Below, piece after piece: positions 1 to 11,433 of a DNA stretch of 38,749 nt (the stretch's first letter is position 1; the number at the start of each line of letters is the position of its first letter). The notes under the pieces are model-generated. The model saw only the letters and a program-made list of their open reading frames with translations, was not told where the DNA came from and made no database searches. The position numbers were made by a program, and so were the translations under genes. The DNA comes from Bondarzewia mesenterica (taxonomy: Eukaryota; Basidiomycota; Agaricomycetes; Russulales; Bondarzewiaceae), in the NCBI GenBank assembly GCA_004802705.1, contig SGPL01000325.1:1-38749 (forward strand). The letters are read 5' to 3'.

Positions 1-1390
1 TACCGCGGAAACATCCCCGCGAGGTCGACGCCGCCTGCTACGGCGTTACCACAGATATTTTCAAAGCCGGACTGTGTGTCGTGGAGAGTCAGCTCATGTT
101 TACGATGGGCGGCGCAGAGAAGTTCAGGGTCTACACACCGTGAGGGTAAACCCGAGAGCGAGGAAGAACACCCCGGCACGGGCTTTGGAACTTCCTTCGC
201 CGCTGTCCATCATGCGCATGAGAAGGTCGGGTGGGTTCCAGTATATCTCTCCGTAGATTTTCTGCGCCGCCGCAGTGACGACCAGCCCGATGAATGATAC
301 CATAGTGCCCGTGCAGAAAAGGCAGGTGAATGTGCCCATGATGTACCCTCTTGCGGACTTGCCATACCGCGAGAAGTCAGAGCCGTTGGTGACACCTGCT
401 GTGTTCGATCCTACAGCGCTGTTGAGGCAGTTCAGCATGATCCAGGAAGTCGACCATTTCGCAGAGGGTTTGGAGCCGCTGTAGAAAACGGGGCCAACAC
501 CCCTGGATTGAGACAGAGACCAGATGACTAGACAAAAATCAGAAAGTGTAACGGCGTTTACGATGTAGATACTCACGCATACAGAGCATGGCTGTACCAC
601 AGTATATCGAAGTCACTTGGAAAGGACGCCGGAACTTCTCTGGTGGGAGCCAGAGGAATGGGATTGAGCAGAACCAAAATACGAAAAAGCCGATCATCTC
701 TGAGGTCGTTGCAGGCATGCTATCAGGAAGGGCTTGAATCAGGATTTTGTTAATATTAATATGTGACCAAAATGACGAGGTGAACGAGGCTCACAGTTCT
801 TGATCTTGGCGAAGGAAGGGAAGATGGCGGTGAGGAGCACAGCGACAAGCCGACCACCGTTCCAAGTTTGAACAGCATTCCAAATGAAGTTCAACAGGAC
901 GCGTTGGATCAATGGAATGTAGGATCCTCGCATCCCCCCAAGTGTAACGGTTCTGAATCGTGAAGCCGATGTGCCAACGAAGACCGCACCACGCGACGAG
1001 TGTGGAGAAGATCGCGAGGATGCTGCGGCCAATGACGATGACTGCCATGGACTGGCCGACGGAGAGACCAGCCGTGAGATACGTATTGGGAGTTTGCCAT
1101 GTCGAGATCTATCCAACAGAAATGAGTGCATCAATTGACAATCCAACAGACGGAGACAAACATTCAATGAACTAAGGGTCCAATAACCAAAAAATTCGAA
1201 GAAACCCCACGTACGCCGTCTGAGGTGAAAGGATTAAATCGACAGTGACAGGAACGAGCTGCACGCGAACTTACGAGGGTGGAAGTGGGATGAGATCGCG
1301 GTTCGACCACGCATCAACCTTCTCGTGCTCTTCTTCATTTCCTTGAAGCTTGACCAGACTGTTCACCCTGTGGAAAAACTGGGAGGCCAT
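1..1390 (-). CDS. NCS1-family permease (uracil/allantoin/hydantoin type), 3' end beyond window
   Basis: This is a membrane transporter of the nucleobase:cation symporter-1 family, expected to bring uracil, allantoin, hydantoin or a related base across the plasma membrane. I read six exons on the minus strand: 1275-1390, 1162-1219, 795-1108, 577-732, 139-527 and <1-71. The start ATG is at 1388-1390. Family landmarks appear in order: WSNRDLIPLPPSRRTW near the N-terminus, MRGSYIPLIQRV, NSLPDSMPATTSEMIGFF, SNTAGVTNGSDFSRYGK, and ENICGNAVAGGVDLAGMFPR at the window edge. Hydrophobic helices fill the spaces between them. The frame breaks once, at a run of six C at 934-939 on the plus strand: removing one base joins the NRYTWG and MRGSYIPL segments without a gap. 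Intron 3 ends at TTCAAG. The substrate cannot be told from sequence. The divergent neighbour hydrolyses cyclic amides, which favours a hydantoin or allantoin-like compound. The family is secure; the exact product is not. Confidence 0.85.
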
Positions 1391-2426
1391 GGCAGTGCGA
1401 ACCCGACTTGGTGGAAGATGGGGAGGGGAATAGGTCACGAAGCTGCCGCTCGTATGCCATCAGAACATGCTCGATTTTTAACATCGTGCGTGCAATCGGC
1501 AGGCAAGATAAGGAGGAAATCAATTCGCAAAGCCTCATCTCAAATTGCAATGAGATCTCTATAAGCCGCGAACATCCAGCGACATGGTGACACCGGGCCG
1601 CCATTCCGGGGTTGCTCACATATCCTGCAGAAGCCGCCAGATGTACCAACTGCGGGCATAGATGCATGTCTGAACTGAAGAGACTTGCATCGCCGAACTA
1701 TAATTCTGACCATCGAATGAAGGTTTTCCGCGAGTTAACTCATGATGGCCAGTGGTCTATAGACCCGTCATTCGACTCCAAAATTGCGTTAAGGATCCAG
1801 ATATAAATATCCAGGAACTCCGGAGATAGAAAGCCAAGAGCGATAAGTAGTATCAAGGAAAGAGAGCTTGAATTCAGTCGATGAGTCCACCTGGCCATGG
1901 CTAAAGTTCAGGTGGCCGGGGTCTTGTACCGTGACATTGAAACGCACCTTTGGCGACATTGCGACGTTTGGTTTGAACAACCAGTGATTCGGTCCACATG
2001 GTCACTGGCACGGCTCCAGTCTGCTTTATGTGTTTTGTTTTATCTTGTGAACTACTTATTTGCAGCGTTGCTGATGAACGAACTCGGTTTCACCTCAGGC
2101 ACTCTTTATCGTTTGTTGAACCTGCAGTGCTTCTACCTCATTGACGGAAGTAGCCTCCGAAGCCTCAATTACATATCCAAGCGGATACTCGGACGGCTTA
2201 ACGGCCGCGGCAAGAGTCGATAACAATCTGAACTGGTGGAGGAGACTTTGCCAGGATGTGCCTGCCGATACAGCAAATGAGCAAGATCCCTCAAGATCTC
2301 TGCAGTGCGCGGCGACTCATCCGAACATCCTTACACCCGACCTTATCAAGTACAACTGCTACTGATTGTCTTTGCTGAAATTCTGACGTTTCTCTCACTT
2401 CCTCGACCGTCTATCCTGAATCCACA
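1391..2426. promoter_or_regulatory. Divergent intergenic region between permease and hydantoinase
   Basis: About 1.04 kb separates the two start codons, so both promoters must lie here. Short open frames on both strands (for example 1897-2223 plus) show no family motif and no convincing splice sites. An AT-rich patch around 1795-1810 could act as a TATA-like element but is far from either start. I see no defined regulator site. Confidence 0.4.
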
Positions 2427-5400
2427 ATGTCTGATCAGACAGCTACTCTTCGCATTGGCGTCGATGTCGGAGGAACGAATACGGATGGTGTTCTACTCGA
2501 CCCTTTCGCAACATCAGGGACCAGCCGAGGCATCCTGTCCTGGTATGTATTCATCAACTCGGATGTCTTGATACCTTACTGAGATTGAATAGGCACAAGT
2601 CGCCTACCACGACGAATCCGAGCCAAGGTATCGAGAACGTCATCACCACCTTGCTGGCAAACGCCAAAGTCGATGCACTTCGCATAGCCAGCGTGACGAT
2701 TGGTACAACAGTATGATCTGTCTCAACATAATCCAAAATCTCGAATCTCACTTACGACATGGCAGCATTTTATCAATGCAGTGGTCGAGAAGGACCAGAA
2801 CCGTCTTGCGCCCGTGGCGGTCATCCGTCTTTGCGGACCATTTTCGAGAGACGTATACCCGGGAATCGATTGGCCGGATGATTTACGCAACATCATCTGC
2901 CAGTACTTTGCTTGTGTGGACGGCGGACTCGAAGTTGACGGCCAGCTCATTGGAACCGTGAAGGAAATCCAGATCGAAGAACAATGCAAGATTATCAAGG
3001 CGAAGGGTATCCGCTCTATCGTCGTGAACGGCATATTTTCCCCCTCTGATCTCGTCGAGAGGCAGGAAGAACGCGTGTCTGAATGGATTTCAAAATATTA
3101 TCCAGAGGCGGCCGTCGTCGTCTCCAAACAAGGTAAGAATTTCGTTCCCTTTCCTTTGCTATGCACACAGTGATCTCAACCCAGACACAACTTTTGCCCT
3201 GTAGTGGCCAATTTAGGCTTCTTAGAACGCGAGAACGCCGCTATTCTTAACGCCTCTATTCTACACTTTGCCCAGCGCACCATCGCATCCTTCCAACAGG
3301 CTATTGCACGCCTTCACCTCTCTTGCCCTGTCTTCCTAACACAAAACGACGGCACGATTCTCCAAGCGCACCTCGCCGCCCGTCTTCCAATCCGCACCTT
3401 CTCGAGCGGGCCTACAAACTCTATGTGTGGTGCAGCATTCCTTGTCAAGGACAAGGAGAAGCACAGTATGCTAGTGGTCGACATTGGAGGGACAACGACG
3501 GATGTGGGTATGCTTCTTGCAAGTGGATTGCCGAGGCAAGCGTCGGCAGTGACTGAAATCTCGGGTGTGAGGATGAACTTCTCGTGTCCGGATGTCAAGA
3601 GGTATGTCAAATCGTGACCCAATCGTTCTCGTTCTGACAGCTACTTTGAAACTTAGCATTGGTCTCGGCGGAGGCTCCATCGTCCGCAGATCGACAGCCA
3701 CCTCAAAAATGACGGTTGGCCCGGATTCAGTCGGACACTATATACAAGAGAGCGCGATCGTCTTCGGCGGCGACGTCCCAACTACTACGGACTACGCCGT
3801 CGCATCGCAGCCACAACTCTCCATTGGGAATGCGAGTCTCGTGGCGAGTGCGTTCACGCATGTGGATGTTGAAGAGCACAAGGCTGTTGTGCGCCAAATG
3901 CTCGAGACGATCGTAGATAAGATGAAGACGAACGCGGACGACATCCCTGTTTTGTTAGTCGGTGGAGGCGCGGTGATAGCGCCTGATACATTGAAGGGCG
4001 CAAGTAGGGTTATAAAGCCTGATTTCTCGGGCGTGGCTAATGCTATCGGAGCTGGTATGTATCTTTGAATGTCGATACATGGACAGGTTGACTGACCTGG
4101 AGTACGACCAGCTATCGCACGCGTATCTGGCACTGTTGACACCATGGTGAGCACCCTGGACAAGACGAGCCAGACAACCTTGGATGAAATATCCGCGGTA
4201 GCTATCGATCGTGCCGTGGAGAATGGTGCAATCCGAGAAACCGTACAAATTGCGGAAATGGATCTCATCCCTCTTCAGGCGAGTTGTTTCCATTTAGTCC
4301 GCATTCCTGTTGTCGTTTTGCCAACTGACGTAATCGGATTATCAGTACATTGCGAACAAGGCCAGGGTAATCGTGAAAGCGATTGGTGACTTTGATTTCT
4401 CCAAGGTCTCGTTGGCCTCCTCCACATTCTCTTCCGGCATATCTGAATCTGAGGAGCAAGTCACCGAAAAAGATCCTCTCCAAAATGGTACCGTTGATAG
4501 GCCACCATTCGACATCGCAACTTACAAACCTCTCGTGAACGAAAAACGTGAATGGATCGTCTCAGAGGCCGACCTTGAGTGGATATCCGTTGGCTGCTAC
4601 ATTCTTGGAACTGGCGGCGGAGGGACACCATATCCTCATTTTGTGAGGTTGAGAGAGATGATGCGGAACGGTGCGGTGATAAGGGTGATGTCGCCACAAG
4701 ATCTGAAAGACGACGATGTCGTTGCCTGTGGTGGAGGCAAGGGCAGTCCCACCGTTGGCATAGAGAAGCTACCTGCAAATGAGCGAGTTAAAACCCTGTT
4801 GTGTTTGTGTCTGATTCTTATTCAACGCACTCTGTTTCAGGATGTTGGAGGCCCAAAATGCTGTATACGCCCAAGTGGGAAGCAAGCCGCATGCAGTGAT
4901 TGCGCTCGAGATTGGAGGTGGAAATGGGCTTCAAGGTTCGGCGATTCTTATTATTTCTGTTGTTGTGCGTTTCAAATGACCTATACATTGGACAGGGATG
5001 CTTCTTGGGGCCTCAACCAACATGGACATTCCCACTGTTGACGGTGACTGGATGGGCCGTGCATATCCAGTATCATGGCAGATCACACCTGTGGCTCTAG
5101 GAGGCGACCAAGCGCACTTCTTACCAACAGCGATATCAGACGGAAACGGCAATGAGATGGTCAGTGCTAAATACCTGGCGGAGATCAACTCTTCCACAGC
5201 AAGTGACACTAACTTGGAACGATGCACTGCAGTTGATGACCACGGCAAAAACGGAAATAATGATAGAGCGAGCCTTTCGTGCAGCACTTGCTGAGATGGG
5301 AAGTCACGTTGCGTGTGCCAAAGGCCCATGCTCGGGCAAGAACGCCAAAGCTTGGGTTGTCGAGAACACCATCTCCCTCGCGTGGCGCATCGGCCGCACC

Positions 5401-5928
5401 GTCGCCCTCTGTCGCGCAAGGAACGAGATCGACTCCGTTGCGGACGTCATCATCGACCAGGTCGGCGGCCCCAATTCCGCCAAGGTCCTCTTCAAGGGAA
5501 AGATTGTCGCTGTCGACCGCAAAATGTTCAAGGGCCATGTCTACGGCGAGGTCGTCATCGCTGCTGTCGATGCCGCGGTAGAAGGCGAGAAGTACGTGTT
5601 CAAGGGAAAGATGAAGATCCCGTTCAAGAACGAGAACATCGTGGCCACTGTGGTCGACGAGGAGGGCAAGGAGCAAGTCGTGGCCAGTGTGCCAGATCTG
5701 ATATGCGTCTGCGATACGAACAGTGGAGAGGCGATTGGGACGCCCGAGTATAGGTACGGACTGTTGGTGACGGTGATCGGGATGCAGGCTTCGGAGAAGT
5801 GGACGTCGACGGCGAGGGGGATCGAGATTGGCGGGCCAGGAGCATTTGGGTTGGATGTGGAGTACAAGCCACTCGGGGTGTTCAGCAAGCCTCGAAGCGT
5901 CATCGACGAGTATTATCAGGAGCGGTAG
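2427..5928 (+). CDS. Hydantoinase/5-oxoprolinase-like protein with C-terminal DUF917 (S-Me-THD-type) domain
   Basis: The protein is 984 aa from ten exons: 2427-2542, 2593-2710, 2766-3132, 3205-3601, 3657-4054, 4112-4278, 4346-4782, 4841-4935, 4996-5159 and 5233-5928 (TAG). It is predicted to hydrolyse a five-membered cyclic amide such as hydantoin, 5-oxoproline or a relative, using ATP, as HyuA-type enzymes do. The N-terminus carries the ASKHA phosphate loop IGVDVGGTNTDGVLLDP. A second motif, LVVDIGGTTTDVGML, lies near residue 325, followed by SIGLGGGSIV and LLVGGGAVIAPDTL. From about residue 560 the DUF917 part shows GCYILGTGGGGTP, VVACGGGKGSPTVG, EIGGGNGLQG and STNMDIPTVDGDWMGRAYP. In characterised bacterial relatives this second domain occurs in hydantoin-metabolising enzymes. 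All joins keep frame and there is no sign of decay. Introns 6 (4279-4345) and 7 (4783-4840) begin with GC instead of GT. The divergent NCS1 permease is the natural partner for uptake. Confidence 0.9.
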
Positions 5929-7048
5929 GTTGAATTGGAGATAGATATGACGAACGCTGTTCACAAGTTGTATGATTTTAAAGTAGAGTGTACCATCAGC
6001 CGAACGAATCGACGCGGAACGCCCAGACCATGCCATTCAAACACCTCTAAGGTGATGAGTCCACCCTTTCCACAAGACCACTGCGCTAACTCGATGCTCG
6101 CACCCGCGGGGGCGGTAAGGGAATCGTTGATAATAAGCGTGTGGGATGATGGGGACGGCTACCACGCGGCATGCAATTGATGCTTAAACAGTTCCATAGT
6201 GTCGACAATGGCGTGCAGGGATAAGGCCGAGGCCGTGTAATGAGACACTTAAATTTGTCGCGGTTCCTTGGGGATGAGTGAGCCGGTGAAAACCAAGTGA
6301 AAACAGAGGTGCAGAGAAAGTGCTCATTTTAGAAAGTCCTTTTCAAAACACCGTCGAACAGAAACGACTCGACCTGGAATCAAATGTCTTGAAACCGGCG
6401 GAGCTGAATGGGCTGCTCATTTTTGTCTAGGAGCGCGACGACGGGAAGAAATGCAGAAAAGGTCTCGGAGGTAAAGATGGCGAGGTCGCACTTAGTCCAT
6501 TTTGAGTGTGAAACAAATTGCTGTGGAAAGAGGCGATCAACGATGTCTGGGGCCGGGCCTGCGTGTCAATCATACCACCGTAAATGGGCATTCGTGTGTG
6601 GCATAAAATAAATGAGTGAGGCGAAAGCAGTGAGCCGAGCAGCTGAAATGCACGCCAGAGAAAGGGGAGGCAGGAGTCGCCCACCGACACGTCCGAACGG
6701 AGTTAATTGATTGTTCGTTTGCGATAATCAATGGCTGTGATTAAATCCCCTTGGCACGACAATAATACAACGTGGGCTTCATTTGTCAACTGGCATCCTT
6801 CCGGACAAGAACGCACATACAAGGATGCTGCATATCTCCATTCAGACAACAACAAGGGCGAAAACGCAAGGGCCATGAACCGTTACTTGAAAAAAACACT
6901 TACGCATGCCAATCCCACGCCGCCCAAGCGAGAATGAAAATCCGAAAGATCTTGAGAAACCGAGGACTCTAGCTGAGGCACGGGCCGCGAGTCGCAATCG
7001 ACTCTCGCCATCGCTTAAACCGTCCTTCGCGCGACTAGCCTCCTATAG
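5929..7048. other. Intergenic region without a recognised gene
   Basis: After the hydantoinase stop there is about 1.1 kb in which short frames exist on both strands, the longest being an 87-codon minus-strand frame at 6427-6690. None has a recognisable domain or a convincing intron set. No tRNA-like arm pair or rRNA was seen. Confidence 0.5.
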
Positions 7049-7628
7049 TACTCATTGATGGAGATCTCTCTCCTGCGAGCTTGCCCATTCTCTCGATGCC
7101 GCCCGAAAGCCTAGTCACCCACATCAGTAACAGGTTCCGTAAAGAAGTGGTTCCGTTCNNNNGANANNNNANAAAAATGTTGCCGCCAAAAATTACGTGG
7201 ATGTATNCAAGATGTATCNNGGCCAGTTCGAGGAGCCAGTCACCAGCCNGANGAATCATGCATGGCGCCTATNTTCGATGCGAGNTCGCANGANGGCCGA
7301 GGCCAAGGTCAAGAGGACAAGCACACCCAACCATGTCCAGCTTTGGTTCGCCCCAGAAGACTTTCGTGTGACTNGGGATATGTATCGACAATCAATTTTG
7401 AGCATCATAGGAGANTNTGCTAGACCATCCTTGGATCAATGCCGCCATACNACAGNGAGCACGCGAAAAGGCGCACCTTTNTTTGAANACGTTATAGTAC
7501 TNCTAGATCATTCGAAGGAAGCNTNCGATCAAAANATGACTTCCAAAAAACGGGCCCGAGCATACGAAAATGGGGAAATTACCAGCGCCTCAGAACACCA
7601 GATTGCATCCCACGAAATTACGCAATAA
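7049..7628 (+). CDS. Fragment of an unknown protein in sequence with many ambiguous bases
   Basis: The peptide reads as coding but I do not recognise it. One frame from about 7049 gives a segment containing LVTHISNRFRKEVVPF. After a run of N (7159-7172) the sense continues two frames over, with KNVAAKNYVDV, GQFEEPVTS, VKRTSTPNHVQLWFAPEDFR and MTSKKRARAYENGE, up to TAA at 7626-7628. A splice acceptor-like TATAG ends at 7048. The many N characters (7159-7535) suggest collapsed alleles, a repeat or poor reads, so length, start and exon structure cannot be fixed. It may be the 5' part of the zinc-finger gene downstream, though no intron joining the two is evident. Confidence 0.35.
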
Positions 7629-7800
7629 TGTTGTCTACCAGTATCATTGATGGTTCGTGCGGTCCGTGTCGGCCGTGAATTTGAAGGAAAAGAATACAAG
7701 GAACCATAAACCAGCAGCGCCGTTCGCATATCAACAATCCACCCACACTCGTCAAACGTTGAAAGTAGGTCTGACAGCCTTCTCGCGATACGTGTCATCA

Positions 7801-9024
7801 ATGTCTTTCCCGAATATGCCATCCAATGATTACGACCAGCGCGCCCAATACATCGTCTCTGTAAGTTACAGTCCGGTTGGCACATTGAGGATTGACTCGA
7901 CAATCGTCTCTAGCAGGAGCCAAATGGATCCATCGAAGCCTACCGCAGGTGGGATGGTGATGGCAACATTTAAAGACATATTCACCGCATACCCCATCCC
8001 TCCCAACTTTCGAAGGAGTCAACCCTGGATGGTGCATTGGGGGATGAATTTCCGCTCACTTTAGCTGCGGTCCAGCGCGCTAGTACAGCCTCCATTACCG
8101 CACGCCGCCCCCCTACCTTGGGTGGCGACGCTTTCTCGGGCCCGTTTTATACCTCTATCCAATGCTGCTGCACCATCCTTCACAAGGGACATCGTGGTGC
8201 AGCCTGCAGTTGAACCTCCATACACCACCATTGCGACCTTATCGGCTACCGCCACTCCGCTGAATCTGGCGGAAGACCAGCCGATGATGAATGCACCGCC
8301 GCTCACTGCAGGGGCGTACACTATGGCCCCCAATACATCCTCAGCTACTGCCATGAGCGGTTCCAGTAATACTGCATCATCCTTGCGGCACAGGCTGCCC
8401 GAAGTTATATCGAGACCCGCTTCTCATCTCCACATATCACTGCATACGATAGCCATCACTGATTCGACGGACGGCAAGGCAGAAGACGACAGCCTCGCCA
8501 TCAGTGGGGAGGACGCCGTGGTCCAAAACTGGTTCACCCAAGACCAAGACCACAAGACAAACAATGTAATATCACCGGACGACATTTTCGAGCAAGACAT
8601 CCCCGAAACTGTAACCGGGACTATCTCACCATCGGCCTTGGGGCTAGGCGGGATCGACACCATCCTGGGTCACAGTGAAAGCAACATTCACGAGCCAGTT
8701 CAAGTACTGTCGTACCCTTCACCGACCCCATCTCCTGAAGCACCACTGCCAGAGCTTCTTCATATGCAACAGATAACAATCCTCGAAGTCCAGCCGCCGC
8801 AGACGGCAGAGGAGATGGCCGAAGCGTATCCCTACCGGTACTGCTTGGAGTGCAAAATACTTTACAGCACAAAGTTCGCGCTAAAACGACACTTGGAGGA
8901 GACCAGGATCCACGACGCTGTTGAAGAATTCTGGTGCGAGTGGTGTGACAAGGGCTTTCTCCGGGAGTATACGATGGCGGCCCATATGGACAGGTGTAGG
9001 CGGCGGGGAGGCGGACAGCCTTGA
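7801..9024 (+). CDS. Putative C2H2-type zinc-finger protein, 5' part unresolved
   Basis: The safe part is the open frame from about 8065 to the stop at 9024. It has a long Ser/Thr/Pro-rich, low-complexity first part, then two zinc-binding units at the very C-terminus. The first is YRYCLECKILYSTKFALKRH with a second His six residues on (C-x2-C-x12-H-x6-H). The second is WCEWCDKGFLREYTMAAHMD followed by RC (C-x2-C-x12-H-x3-C). A DNA- or protein-binding regulator is plausible; the target is unknown. Upstream, ATG 7801 opens a short exon with a good donor (GTAAGT at 7861) and an acceptor at 7913. The following frame then meets TAA, and sensible peptide resumes at 8016 one frame away from the zinc-finger frame. 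Dropping one C from the six at 8108-8113 would join these two frames. I cannot give a clean 5' model. Confidence 0.5.
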
Positions 9025-10679
9025 GGCATAGAGGTCATCAAAGTACGCACCCTCTCTTTTGTACTTCTCGCACCTCTAATCTCTCTTTCCAGTCATTCGA
9101 GTCGGCGCATTCCGCGCTGTTATCAATCTCCCCTCCTTCTTGGACTCGTTTCTGTTCTGTTATCAGCTCGACATGCGCATGGACAGAATTCTCTCACCTT
9201 TTTTTGTAATTACTGTGCAATGTGACCCATCTTGATTCCGGAGCCATGTGCTTTGGTGGTGCTTATTCTCAAAGCTAATGTGTGTCGTGTGTCTGCGAGC
9301 TTCGGAACTTGGCCGGCGTCACCTTTCGCTCTCGCTGAATATCAATGGAAGAAGAATTCATATGAATATGGTTTATGGTTGTCGTCGTCGAGTGAACACA
9401 AGCGAACATAGCGAAGATGAGAGAGAACACGAAAGGGAGGAAGGGTCACTTCGCAAATTCATTTGGCTTGCGCTGACGTCATGTAGATTTGATCATCTCA
9501 AGTTTTCTTTAAGTTAACAGGCTGCAAGTACTCTACAGCGAGTCTACGCAAGCTCAGCGTGCTCCGTCTCTGAAACCTCAGAAAAGATCAATATTGTGAG
9601 TATAATTTGATTCTCATCGTTAACGCGTTGCGTCGTTTGAACGTGCTTTGACAGGATTTTGCATCGAATAATCGGCATTTTTTGTAACGATTGGTGCGAT
9701 CGAGATTTGACAGAGGAGGAGGACGAGAAGATGTTTTTCCAGACGTGTTGGAAAATATCAAGACACATACCTCGGGTTCATCGGATGTCGGTTACTCTCA
9801 TTTTCGACCGCAAACTCTTTTAAAAAGTCATCCATATGCCCACCCATACCAACCAGCGAGATAAATCAATTTATCAAGTCGGAACAGCCAAAGCCGCAAC
9901 TGTTTCCCGACGATGGTCAAAGGCCAATGAATGTGGGAATAAAATTGAACGAACAGCAGCGTGTCGCAAAGCCTTGGATTAGCATCGATCCCTGGCACGT
10001 CCCGAGCGCAGGTCCAGAACTGATTTCGATACATTAATGCAGTATCGCATCCGAATCAGTCCACGAAGGGATAAAGAACGGTGGATGGTACAAACTGGAT
10101 TAGTGAAAGACAATGATAAGATCCACCCGCTCGTCCCAAGGGCGATTAAACAACATCGCCTGAGCCGCTGGATGCCTCATGAGAGCAAAGAGATTTCTGT
10201 CACGTTAAGCAAAAGGTTCAGGTGGTGAATGAGATGGAAAAAACAGCAGCGCGAGAGAAATTTGCACCTATTGACAAGTGGATATGCTTAATAGAGCACA
10301 GAAGATTGGAATAGATGTCCCGGGCTGTACCCGTAGTGCAGCAGCATGAAATGACTCGCCGGCGGTGCAGGCGAAGCTGGATCGCATCTCGGTAGCTGAG
10401 ATTGCCGATTGCTTGAACAGAGTATTAGAGATGTACAACGATCTCGCCATTGAACACAGGTACTCTTGAAGCCCCGGGAGAAATTCGCATCAAGCAGCAC
10501 GCGATTAGGGTGATAGGTAACCGGGAAAAAAAAATTGCATGAGAGAGTCGAAACAGCACCAACAGAATATCTGAGATCTCTGAATGAGGGTACCAACCTG
10601 CAGGCACCAGCGGCCTAGACTGGTGACCGAGTCTTTAGTACGTGACGAGCAAGCAGGTACTTTACTAAAGACTGGTAGA
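9025..10679. other. Intergenic region without a recognised gene
   Basis: About 1.65 kb with only short, unrelated frames on both strands (for example 9248-9517 plus and 10288-10607 minus). None carries a known motif. The 3' end of the zinc-finger gene and a short hairpin near 10630-10673 are the only structures I can name. Confidence 0.5.
10630..10673. repeat. Short hairpin beside the left inverted-repeat arm
   Basis: AGTCTTTAGTA (10630-10640) is the exact reverse complement of TACTAAAGACT (10663-10673), with a 22-base loop. It sits seven bases before the left promoter-repeat arm. The right arm has no equivalent at the matching place, so the hairpin may be an insertion. Confidence 0.6.
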
Positions 10680-10810
10680 ACTCGGAGTGGCGTGGCAGAG
10701 GGTTCCGCTATCATCGAGAGAAGCCAAAACAGTCACGTGAAACCTGTCACGTGGGACCGTCAGGATGGCTCTGCCAAAACGGAATGCTGCCTGTCGCATC
10801 GCAAAGTCTC
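10680..10810 (-). repeat. Left arm of inverted repeat, copy of the NDUFA1 upstream region
   Basis: This segment is the reverse complement of 11434-11567. The outer 81 bases (10680-10760 against 11487-11567) match perfectly by eye; the inner part has a few substitutions and short gaps. Both CACGTG boxes are kept (10734-10739 and 10748-10753). The spacer between the arms is about 620 bp. Confidence 0.9.
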
Positions 10811-11433
10811 CTCGCACTCTGGTACCATGAGCGAGTCGAGAGATACTACATCTAATAATCACATTTACTCACACCCTGATATTTTTGTGCTATCTCGCCT
10901 GCCTTTCAGTTCTTTTATTTCGTTGGACGAGACCTTTCGCCCAGTTGCACAGTCACACCGAGAGAAATCATGGAAATGGTGCAGCGCTCACGAATCTTTG
11001 CCTGTGGCATCATTGAGCACACCAGACCTACTGCCAACAATGCCACAAGCCTCTTCTATGTCAAATTCCGAGTCTTTTTCGTTGACCACGTCAGACTATT
11101 TTTTCTCCAGTTCCTTACCACCCGAGGTTATCTCATTTTTCACGGACTCAATCTCCCAATCGTGTCATATCAGTGCATCTTGAACTGGTGGTGGGATGAT
11201 GCGGACGGGCAGCGGCAGCTTCAAAAGGCATATATCATGTTTGATGCAGAATAGACGAGAGCGTATGTAGGCGAGAAAAGCTGCNAAGAACATCTTCTGA
11301 GACGCTATCAAATTTTTGAAAGGATGTAATAATAATAAATTGGTGGAATGGGTGAAAAATCAGGATCCATATGATTAAAAAAAAACTACACTGCATTTTA
11401 AACAACTAATGGTATGGATACTCGGGGGGAGTA
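10811..11433. other. Spacer of the promoter inverted repeat, possible small ORF
   Basis: An open frame starting with ATG at 10828 gives about 118 Ser-rich residues. An overlapping frame (10970-11254) gives 94 residues. Neither shows a family motif or typical introns, and I would not call a gene. The end is AT-rich with an A-run near 11380. One ambiguous base is at 11285. Confidence 0.3.

Noticed and set aside
5209..6036. 275-codon open frame on the minus strand
   Set aside because: It lies antisense to the last exon of the hydantoinase, whose motifs are clear on the plus strand. High C/G third positions make the opposite strand stay open.
10584..11183. 199-codon plus-strand frame
   Set aside because: It starts inside the inverted repeat and includes the duplicated promoter; the product has no recognisable features.
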